Origin: Allohahella marinimesophila
Lineage (GTDB): Bacteria; Pseudomonadota; Gammaproteobacteria; Pseudomonadales; Oleiphilaceae
Assembly (NCBI RefSeq): GCF_039538005.1
Contig: NZ_BAABBO010000001.1
Location: forward strand, 981,650 to 1,045,649
Direction: 5' to 3'
DNA length: 64,000 nucleotides
Within the stretch, counting starts at the first letter, position 1. Each line of letters starts with the position of its first letter. The notes under the pieces are model-generated. The model saw nothing but the letters and a program-made list of their open reading frames with translations, was not told the origin of the DNA and ran no database searches. The position numbers were made by a program, and so were the translations under genes. Shown piece by piece: positions 44,088 to 50,742 of this stretch.

Positions 44088-44816
44088 TCAGTCTGCCGGC
44101 CTGCGAGACCGCCAGCATTCAGCGCCAAGCCAGATGAGTCGCAGCTTCTTCACGGTAAGGTCGACGAACTCCTGGCGGAACGTAGGGGAAGAATCTACCT
44201 GGTCAAGGAGGTCGGTGGTGCTCTCGAATACCGCTGCAACGATGAGTTGCGAGACCATCTGAAGATCGGCGCTATCAACTTTCCCCAGCATGTGAAGTTG
44301 ACGGATATCGGAAGCCAGTTCATTGGCAAAAAAGCTGAGCTCGTTACGAATGGCTGCTCTCAACCGTACGGTGCCGCCCGCACGACACTGGTACATGAAA
44401 TAGAAGTGATTACGATGATGGCAGACGAAGTCAGTGAACAGCTGAACTGAACTTCTGGTCAGTTCGCCTGAATAGCCATCGGTCTGGCGAACGGCTCTCA
44501 GCTTTCGCCGAAGCATCATGCCGAGATCGTCGACGATGTCCAGGCCAAGTTCTTCCATGTCAGTGAAATGACGATAGAAGGAGGTCGGCACTACCCCAGC
44601 ATTCTTTGCAACTTCCCTGATGCTGATCCCGGTGAAATTTTCACCTTGCCCAACCAGCGTCAGCGCCGCATCAACGAGAGACTGTCGCGTCTGTCGCTTC
44701 TTTTCTTCCCGACTCAGGATGCGTTGACTGTCCAGAGGGTCACCATGCGCTTGATAAATGGCGATAGCGCGTTCACTACCGACGAATTGTGTGTCTGATT
44801 GTACACTAACGACCAT
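44088..44816 (-). CDS. TetR-type regulator, DesT/FabR-like
   Basis: 242 residues from the ATG at 44816. After a short N-terminal extension the TetR HTH is seen: KRQTRQSLVDAALTLV, FTGISIREVAKNAGVVPTSFYRHFTDMEEL. The long C-terminal domain is of the FabR/DesT kind that senses acyl-CoA or acyl-ACP saturation. It is divergent from a ferredoxin reductase and fatty acid desaturase pair, the same arrangement as desT-desCB in Pseudomonas, where DesT represses the desaturase according to the acyl-CoA pool. Inverted repeats flanking the desaturase promoter and one in its own first codons suggest repression of both sides. Confidence 0.9.
   Translation of the reverse strand: MVVSVQSDTQFVGSERAIAIYQAHGDPLDSQRILSREEKKRQTRQSLVDAALTLVGQGENFTGISIREVAKNAGVVPTSFYRHFTDMEELGLDIVDDLGMMLRRKLRAVRQTDGYSGELTRSSVQLFTDFVCHHRNHFYFMYQCRAGGTVRLRAAIRNELSFFANELASDIRQLHMLGKVDSADLQMVSQLIVAAVFESTTDLLDQVDSSPTFRQEFVDLTVKKLRLIWLGAECWRSRRPAD
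44791..44806. promoter_or_regulatory. Possible operator copy in the start of the TetR gene
   Basis: GTGTCT-GATT-GTACAC, a six-four-six inverted repeat like the two in front of the desaturase operon; the right half is exact, the left half has two mismatches. It covers codons 4-9 of the regulator if translation starts at 44816. Binding here could give autoregulation. Confidence 0.4.
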
Positions 44817-44924
44817 AAACGTCGCCATATCGAAAGCGAGCATTGGGGCGTTGGTTTTACACTTTACACCTTGGCATATCGGTCGTAAGTGTTGAGTAAG
44901 TCATATCATCATCACAAAATTTCA

Positions 44925-44940
44925 GTGTACAAGTGTTGAC
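44925..44940. promoter_or_regulatory. Possible DesT-type operator A
   Basis: GTGTAC-AAGT-GTTGAC, left half identical to the consensus inferred from the neighbouring copy, right half imperfect. It overlaps the -35 element of the ferredoxin reductase promoter. Its centre is 42 bases (about four helix turns) from operator B. Confidence 0.5.
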
Positions 44941-44964
44941 TGAGGCCGCGCTTCAGCTTAAAGT
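44936..44964 (+). promoter_or_regulatory. Predicted promoter of the desaturase operon
   Basis: TTGACT at 44936-44941 and TAAAGT at 44959-44964 with a 17-base spacer. The -35 overlaps operator A and the likely start point (about 44971) falls within operator B, so a repressor on either site would block polymerase. The first gene begins at 45016. Confidence 0.6.
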
Positions 44965-44966
44965 GA

Positions 44967-44982
44967 GTGCACACTCGTACAC
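44967..44982. promoter_or_regulatory. Possible DesT-type operator B
   Basis: GTGCAC-ACTC-GTACAC, inverted repeat of two six-base halves around four bases with one half-site mismatch (GTGyAC / GTrCAC). It covers the predicted transcription start of the desaturase operon. Confidence 0.55.
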
Positions 44983-45015
44983 AAAGTCCGGGCGCATCCG
45001 GGATGGAGCAAGCTC

Positions 45016-46221
45016 ATGTTCAAAGCAGGAACGTTGCCGTTAATCGCTACCGGTTATCATGCCATACAGGCCATGGCGCACACCGTCGAAGTTTCAGTCA
45101 CGACGCTGCACGAGCGCATCAAGGACGCGCCAGGCATTTTGCCCCCTGGTTTGCTGGGAAGCTACCTGAATTTCCTGCTATGTGAAATTGATCCCAGGCT
45201 CAATCAGGCCAGAGTGCCCGCGGTTGTTGAATCCGTCATTGAAGAGACTGAGTCCGTGCGTACTTATGTCCTTCGTCCAGCCCGTCGCTGGGGCCGTTTC
45301 GAAGCGGGGCAATATACCCGAATCGAAGTCGACATCGATGGTGTCCGTGTTAGTCGAAACTACTCGATGTCATGTTCTCCAGCGAAGCTGGACAAAAATC
45401 GCTGCATAAGTATTACAGTTAAGCAGGTCGAAGGCGGCAAGGTGTCCAACTGGATGGCTGAACACTGTGAGGTCGGGGACATTGTTCATCTCGCAACCGC
45501 ACAGGGTGAGTTCACCCTGGACAATTTTCGGCGGGCTCAAGAGCGCTTCGGCATAGCTCGCATCAAGGCGCCTTTGTTTGTTGCCGCAGGCAGTGGAATC
45601 ACACCCATCATGTCGATGCTGGAGAGCCGTCTGCATGCCGACCCCATGGCCGATACCCATCTTGCATTCTTCGTTCGCAATGAGCGGGAAGTGATCTTCG
45701 CGAATCGTTTGAAGCAGCTTGCCGAAGAGCATGCCGGCTTCCAGCTTGACCTCGTCTACACCGACTCGGAGGGCCTCGTTTCAAAGGAAAAGCTTTTCGA
45801 ACTGGTGCCGGATATTGAGCAGCGCTCAGTGCACATCTGTGGTCCTCAGGGATTCATGACACTGGTGACTGACGAAGCCACTGCACTTGGTGTGGTCCCG
45901 GAGGCCATCTTCATCGAAAGTTTTGGCGCTGCGGTACCGGCGTCGGCATTGTCCCTGGATGCCAAAGCCACACTCAGTTTTGCTAGCAGTGGCGGCAGCA
46001 TCGAGTCCGAAGGCGGCAAAACCCTGCTTGAACTTGCAGAGGCGGCAGGCCTCAAGCCGAAGTTTGGCTGCCGCAGTGGTATCTGCAAGGAATGTCTTTG
46101 TGAGAAAGCCTCGGGCCCAGTCTTCAACCGGCTGACGGGTGAAATAAATTCCGAGCCTGGCGTGCACGTTCAGGCGTGTATCTCAGTGCCCATCGGCCAG
46201 GTAGCGATTGTGGGCTGGTAA
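45016..46221 (+). CDS. Ferredoxin reductase partner of the desaturase (DesC-like)
   Basis: 401 residues. After an N-terminal segment comes the FAD-binding domain (GQYTRIEVDIDGVRVSRNYSMS), the NAD domain (PLFVAAGSGITPIMSML and VHICGPQGFM) and a C-terminal plant-type 2Fe-2S domain with CRSGICKEC and a final Cys (VQACIS). It should pass electrons from NAD(P)H to the desaturase encoded 74 bases downstream, as described for Pseudomonas DesC. The gene is directly behind the operator-flanked promoter. Confidence 0.9.
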   Translation: MFKAGTLPLIATGYHAIQAMAHTVEVSVTTLHERIKDAPGILPPGLLGSYLNFLLCEIDPRLNQARVPAVVESVIEETESVRTYVLRPARRWGRFEAGQYTRIEVDIDGVRVSRNYSMSCSPAKLDKNRCISITVKQVEGGKVSNWMAEHCEVGDIVHLATAQGEFTLDNFRRAQERFGIARIKAPLFVAAGSGITPIMSMLESRLHADPMADTHLAFFVRNEREVIFANRLKQLAEEHAGFQLDLVYTDSEGLVSKEKLFELVPDIEQRSVHICGPQGFMTLVTDEATALGVVPEAIFIESFGAAVPASALSLDAKATLSFASSGGSIESEGGKTLLELAEAAGLKPKFGCRSGICKECLCEKASGPVFNRLTGEINSEPGVHVQACISVPIGQVAIVGW

Positions 46222-46295
46222 GGCCTGCTCTTCACCGGTCGGAACAGACACTTTTTTTAATTTTACGTTCGAGCCGCAAATAGGGAGTACACATT

Positions 46296-47456
46296 ATGGA
46301 CATGCAAACCAGGTCACTCAGCTTGATGACACGGGAAGAGCTTGACAGTTTTGGTGCTGAACTCGATGACTTGCGTCACGAAATCATGGCTGATCTCGGT
46401 CAGCGGGATGCCGACTATATTCGAAGTATCGTTCGTCGTCACAAGTATACCGAAATCGCTGGACGTTCCCTCATTCACTTTAGCCTGACCCCGTTCTCCT
46501 GGATGGCCGGGGTGGGCTTGCTGTCGTTGTCCAAGATTCTTGAGAACATGGAGATCGGGCACAACGTACTCCATGGCCAGTACGACTGGATGAATGACCC
46601 GGAGTTGAATTCACGCAGTTATGAGTGGGATATCGTCTGTGATGCCGAATCGTGGAGGAAATATCACAATTACGAGCATCACACCTTTACCAATATTATT
46701 GGCAAGGATCGCGACTACGGCTATGGTCTGTTGCGCTTGAGCAAGGATGAGCCATGGAGGCCGTGGCACCTGACTCAGTTCGGAAATTACGTCGCGCTTT
46801 CGGTGCTATTCGAGTGGGGTGTGGCGCTGCATGAACTCGAAATCGATAACATCAAAAATGGTACGGTGAAGCCCAAGGACAAGCTTCCCTTCCTCAAGCG
46901 CTTTGTCGACAAGACCAGTCATCAGCTAGGCAAGGATTACATACTGTTTCCTTTGCTGGCTGGCCCATTTGCCCCAAAGGTGTTCGCCGCAAACCTGATT
47001 GCCAATCTCAATCGTAATCTCTGGACGTCCACTATCATATTCTGTGGGCACTTTACCGAAGATGCGCAGACCTTCCTGCCGGAAGAGTGTGAGGATGAGT
47101 CCAGGGGGCAGTGGTATTATCGTCAGCTGCTGGGTTCAAGCAATTTTACTGGCAGTCGCTGGCTGCATATCATGAGTGGTCACTTGAGCTATCAGATCGA
47201 GCATCACATGTTTCCGGATCTGCCTGCACACCGGTATCCCGAGATTGCTGCTCGAGTGGAAGATATCTGCCGGCGATACGGCGTACCCTATAACACGGAT
47301 ACCTTCCTTAATCAGTACAAGACCGTGGTGACCCGCATACTGAAGCACTCGGTGCCAGACAGTCTGACGGAGCCCGGTGGCGCGCTGGACAAGGTTGGCA
47401 GTGCAGTCAACCGCGTGCTGGGTAAATTTCTCGGTCAGCGGACGGCTGCTTCATAA
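46296..47456 (+). CDS. Membrane fatty acid desaturase (DesB-like)
   Basis: 386 residues. The three histidine boxes are HNVLHGQYDW, HNYEHHTF and QIEHHMFPDLPAHRY, which bind the di-iron centre. Two pairs of hydrophobic segments are present, e.g. FSLTPFSWMAGVGLLSL. By context it is an acyl-CoA Delta9-type desaturase adjusting membrane unsaturation under aerobic conditions, fed by the upstream reductase. Regulation by the divergent TetR protein is likely. The position of the double bond cannot be derived from sequence. Confidence 0.92.
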   Translation: MDMQTRSLSLMTREELDSFGAELDDLRHEIMADLGQRDADYIRSIVRRHKYTEIAGRSLIHFSLTPFSWMAGVGLLSLSKILENMEIGHNVLHGQYDWMNDPELNSRSYEWDIVCDAESWRKYHNYEHHTFTNIIGKDRDYGYGLLRLSKDEPWRPWHLTQFGNYVALSVLFEWGVALHELEIDNIKNGTVKPKDKLPFLKRFVDKTSHQLGKDYILFPLLAGPFAPKVFAANLIANLNRNLWTSTIIFCGHFTEDAQTFLPEECEDESRGQWYYRQLLGSSNFTGSRWLHIMSGHLSYQIEHHMFPDLPAHRYPEIAARVEDICRRYGVPYNTDTFLNQYKTVVTRILKHSVPDSLTEPGGALDKVGSAVNRVLGKFLGQRTAAS

Positions 47457-47488
47457 CAAATAGCTAGATCAAGCACAGGGAAAGTCAT

Positions 47489-48541
47489 ATGTCGCAGCCA
47501 CCTGCTTCCGTGGCAGCACAACTGTTGGAGCGCCACGTCGCGCACGAACTCGAGCACTTCGAGAGCAGCAGCCTTCTGGAATGGTTCAAGGGCGAGTCAA
47601 ACGGGTTGATGCAGTGGCTTCGGCAGCGTCGTCTGGAAGAGATCGTGACGGCCCAGCAAGTCAAGGACATCATCCAGCGAAACGTCGTCGACCGTGAAAT
47701 TTCAGGGGCCGGCGTCGAAATAGGCGGCGAGGCGGCGACTCATCTCTTTACTTCTGAAGCCCACCGCCAGACCCAGCTCAAGCAAATCATGAGCACCTCG
47801 CAATTTGCAGGCTTTGCAGAAAAGGTGCTCGAGTTGCGTGAGCAGCGCATGAAAGGCATCAATCACATTATTGACCTGCCGATCTATAAAGAGCTCATCT
47901 CAGGCGTCATCTACAAAGCTATCTCACGCTACATCGCTGACACCAGCATGATGAACGTTCGGGGTGTCTCTTCGATGCTGAAGATGGGGCGCGGCGTCAT
48001 GAACAGGACGATGCCTAATCTCGAGAGTGCGGTCGAAGAAAATATCAAGAAATTCATTAACAGGAACATTGGCTTCCTGCTGCGCGAAAGCAAGACATTC
48101 TTCGAAGAATCCTTCACGGACGAAGACCTGAGGGAGTCCGCAATGGACCTCTGGGACATTGCAGAGAACAAGACGCTTGGCGAAATCCAGGAAGGAATGG
48201 ACAGTATCGATTTGTCCGAGTTCGTGGCCCTGGGCTACGAATTCTGGCTGAACTTCAGGACAACGCCATACTTTCGCGACAGCTACGAAATGATGGTTGA
48301 CTACGTTTTTGCCAAATATGGTGAAGGTGATCTGGGGCTGTTGTTCGATGATTTTGATGTCACATCCGAACGCATCGTTACAGAGCTGGAGCCAATACTG
48401 CCCTCGTTGATGACAGCGCTGAAAGAGAGTGGTCAGCTTGAAGCTATTGTAAGGCGACGGCTAGCCAGCTTCTATCAATCACCAGCTGCACTCGAAATAC
48501 TGAGCACAGCTCCGCCGAAAAAGAAAAAACAATCTAAGTAG
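47489..48541 (+). CDS. Uncharacterised all-helical protein in the desaturase operon
   Basis: 350 residues, starting 32 bases after the desaturase stop, so probably in the same transcript. I do not recognise the family. The protein is nearly all helix, acidic at the N-terminus, with no signal peptide or clear membrane helix, though segments such as YKELISGVIYKAISRYIAD are amphipathic and could lie on a membrane. The tail ends in a basic run (PPKKKKQSK). Being placed with desaturase genes suggests a lipid or membrane-related role, but this is inference only. Confidence 0.8.
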   Translation: MSQPPASVAAQLLERHVAHELEHFESSSLLEWFKGESNGLMQWLRQRRLEEIVTAQQVKDIIQRNVVDREISGAGVEIGGEAATHLFTSEAHRQTQLKQIMSTSQFAGFAEKVLELREQRMKGINHIIDLPIYKELISGVIYKAISRYIADTSMMNVRGVSSMLKMGRGVMNRTMPNLESAVEENIKKFINRNIGFLLRESKTFFEESFTDEDLRESAMDLWDIAENKTLGEIQEGMDSIDLSEFVALGYEFWLNFRTTPYFRDSYEMMVDYVFAKYGEGDLGLLFDDFDVTSERIVTELEPILPSLMTALKESGQLEAIVRRRLASFYQSPAALEILSTAPPKKKKQSK

Positions 48542-48585
48542 ATAACTTTTTATTGCTTTTGTGCCTATCGCTCTCCCTATATAGT

Positions 48586-48610
48586 CCCTTCACATCAATA
48601 ATTTGAAGGG
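48586..48610 (+). promoter_or_regulatory. Hairpin covering the ribosome binding site of the SLC13 gene
   Basis: CCCTTCA at 48586-48592 pairs exactly with TGAAGGG at 48604-48610 around an 11-base AU-rich loop. The right arm contains most of the purine-rich ribosome site GAAGGGAG used by the ATG at 48621. The stem could mask translation start until opened. A TATA-like -10 just upstream (48578-48585) means the hairpin is near the likely RNA 5' end. Confidence 0.5.
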
Positions 48611-48620
48611 AGTGTCGTAA

Positions 48621-50399
48621 ATGCAATGGGAAGGCTGGTTTGCGCTGGTGCTCACCGCAAGTGTGTTGCTGCTGCTCGCGTTTACGAAGATCCGCGCGCA
48701 CATTGCCATGATGGGCGCCCTGACCATTCTCAGTGTGGGCGGCCTGCTGACACCAACGGAGGCCCTGGCCGGTTTCAGCAACAGTGGTCTGATCACTGTC
48801 GCCGCCATGTTCGTGGTCGCAAGCGGCATCCACGGCTCTGGTGGTATCGATATCCTTGTCAATCGGGTGCTCGGTGCGCCTGAAACGCACCGGGGCGCAT
48901 TGACGCGAATCGGTGCGCCAGTGGTTGTGCTCAGCGCATTTCTGAACAACACGCCGGTCGTAGCTACCATGATCCCCGCTGTCAGCGCCTGGGCACGCAA
49001 GATCGATATCAATCCTTCAAGGCTCATGATCCCGCTGAGCTACACGGCCATCCTCGGCGGCACCGTCACCTTGATTGGCACCAGCACCAATCTCATCGTT
49101 GACGGGCAATATCAGGCGCTGACCGGACGGGACGGCTTTTCCCTGTTCTCGATAACCGCAGTCGCACTGCCGGTCGCGGTGATTGGGCTGCTGTTCATGT
49201 GGCTGGTATTTCCACGTCTGCTGCCGGATCGAAGCCGCAAGGACACTTTCGAGAACCTCCGCGAATTCACACTTGAAGTCCAGGTGGCCCACGATGGCCC
49301 GCTCGTTGGCGCTTCTATCCAGTCCGCCGGTCTGCGAAATCTCAAGCGAATCTTCCTGGTGGAAATTGAACGCAATCAGAATATCCTGACTGCCGTTTCG
49401 CCTGAAGAAACGCTTAGGGGTGGCGATCGTCTGGTATTTGCTGGCGATACCGAAGCGATTTCGGACCTGCTCAGGATCAAGGGTATCATTCCCTCCGCCG
49501 ACCAGTCCGAGGCCAGCACCCTACGGACTGATCGCGCTGAACGTTGCCTTGTTGAGGTGGTTGTCTCCCCGCATTGCTCCGCAGTTGGCCTGGCCATTCG
49601 TGAAGCCCAGTTCCGTGATCGCTACGGCGCTGTAGTGCTGGCTGTCGCCAGAAACGGCGAGCGCGTCAAGGGCAATCTGGGCAGTATTCGGCTGAAAGCA
49701 GGCGATACACTCCTGCTAGAGGCGCGGCCGGCCTTTGTGAGCCGACAGCGCTACAACAAGGACTTTTTGCTCATCAGCGATCTGGAAAAGGAGACGCCCC
49801 GCCATAGCAGGGCAGTGCTGTCGTGGGTCATCCTGTTGGCGCTCGTGCTCGCTGCCACCTTTGAACTGCTGTCGATGCTGAACGCCGCGCTCATGGGGGC
49901 GGGTCTCATGCTGCTCACCGGTTGCTGTACGGTGTCACAGGCGGAGCGCAGTCTGGATCTTGAAGTGCTTATCACGATTGCCGCTTCGCTTGCACTCGGT
50001 GCAGCGCTGGAAAAAACAGGCGTGGCTGCTTTCATCGCCACACAGTTGACTGAACTCAGTGATGGTCGCCCCTGGCTGTTGTTGTTGCTGGCTTATGTGA
50101 CTGTATCGTTGTTGACAGAGGTCATTACCAACAATGCGGCGGCAGTCATCATGCTGCCTATCGTGTTGAGCCTGGTAGAGCAGTCAGGCTTGAACGCAGA
50201 ACCCTTCGTCTTCGCAATAATGATGGCTGCCTCTGCGAGCTTCGCGACGCCGCTAGGTTATCAAACCAATCTGATGGTGTACGGGCCAGGTGGTTACCGC
50301 TTCAGTGATTTCCTGCGTGTAGGTATCCCCATGAATCTCCTGGTCGGTGTGAGCACCGTGGCCATACTCGTCCTGTTCTGGCCTCTATCACAGGCCTAA
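48621..50399 (+). CDS. SLC13-type permease with two TrkA-C domains
   Basis: 592 residues. N-terminal membrane half with LSAFLNNTPVVATMIPAV and ILGGTVTLIGTSTNLIVDG, typical of divalent anion:sodium symporters; two TrkA-C/RCK-C domains in the middle (about 205-295 and 308-390, e.g. LVFAGDTEAISDLL and LKAGDTLLLEA); then more helices with EVITNNAAAVIMLPI and FATPLGYQTNLMVYGPGGY. Related proteins move sulfate, dicarboxylates or other anions. The TrkA-C domains may sense a nucleotide. A hairpin over its ribosome site hints at translational control. Confidence 0.92.
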   Translation: MQWEGWFALVLTASVLLLLAFTKIRAHIAMMGALTILSVGGLLTPTEALAGFSNSGLITVAAMFVVASGIHGSGGIDILVNRVLGAPETHRGALTRIGAPVVVLSAFLNNTPVVATMIPAVSAWARKIDINPSRLMIPLSYTAILGGTVTLIGTSTNLIVDGQYQALTGRDGFSLFSITAVALPVAVIGLLFMWLVFPRLLPDRSRKDTFENLREFTLEVQVAHDGPLVGASIQSAGLRNLKRIFLVEIERNQNILTAVSPEETLRGGDRLVFAGDTEAISDLLRIKGIIPSADQSEASTLRTDRAERCLVEVVVSPHCSAVGLAIREAQFRDRYGAVVLAVARNGERVKGNLGSIRLKAGDTLLLEARPAFVSRQRYNKDFLLISDLEKETPRHSRAVLSWVILLALVLAATFELLSMLNAALMGAGLMLLTGCCTVSQAERSLDLEVLITIAASLALGAALEKTGVAAFIATQLTELSDGRPWLLLLLAYVTVSLLTEVITNNAAAVIMLPIVLSLVEQSGLNAEPFVFAIMMAASASFATPLGYQTNLMVYGPGGYRFSDFLRVGIPMNLLVGVSTVAILVLFWPLSQA

Positions 50400-50460
50400 C
50401 AAATGGCCAGAACTCGGCTAGACTTCGTGAAAGCTTGAGCCGCTAACATGGAGATGAAAA

Positions 50461-50742
50461 GTGACAGTTCTGGATAACATGTACAACTATTACGAGCGGA
50501 TGGTCATCGAGGAGTTGGCGCTCCAGCTCGCAGGCCGCGAGGCGGATCAGGACAAGGTCTGCGATATGGCATGCATCTCGCTCAACACCTTACCGCCGCG
50601 TTATATCCGCCATAGTGTAGACATGGCGTTCTTCCTCCAGCCGGACGATCTGCGCAAGATGCGCGACGCAGTCGCGCACAGCGTGCGCGAAGCCATTCGC
50701 AAAGTCAGCCCGGAACATGCAGACCCTGCCAGCGAGACCTGA
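50461..50742 (+). CDS. ComFB family protein
   Basis: 93 residues, GTG start behind GGAG. Sequence features of ComFB: NMYNYYERMVIEELA, Cys residues in VCDMACISLNTLPPRYIRHSVDMAFF, and a helical C-terminus. ComFB-like proteins in other bacteria have been reported to bind cyclic di-nucleotides; with a PilZ protein in the same window, c-di-GMP signalling is a reasonable guess. The last 38 bases overlap the end of the convergent DUF349 gene. Confidence 0.8.
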   Translation: MTVLDNMYNYYERMVIEELALQLAGREADQDKVCDMACISLNTLPPRYIRHSVDMAFFLQPDDLRKMRDAVAHSVREAIRKVSPEHADPASET

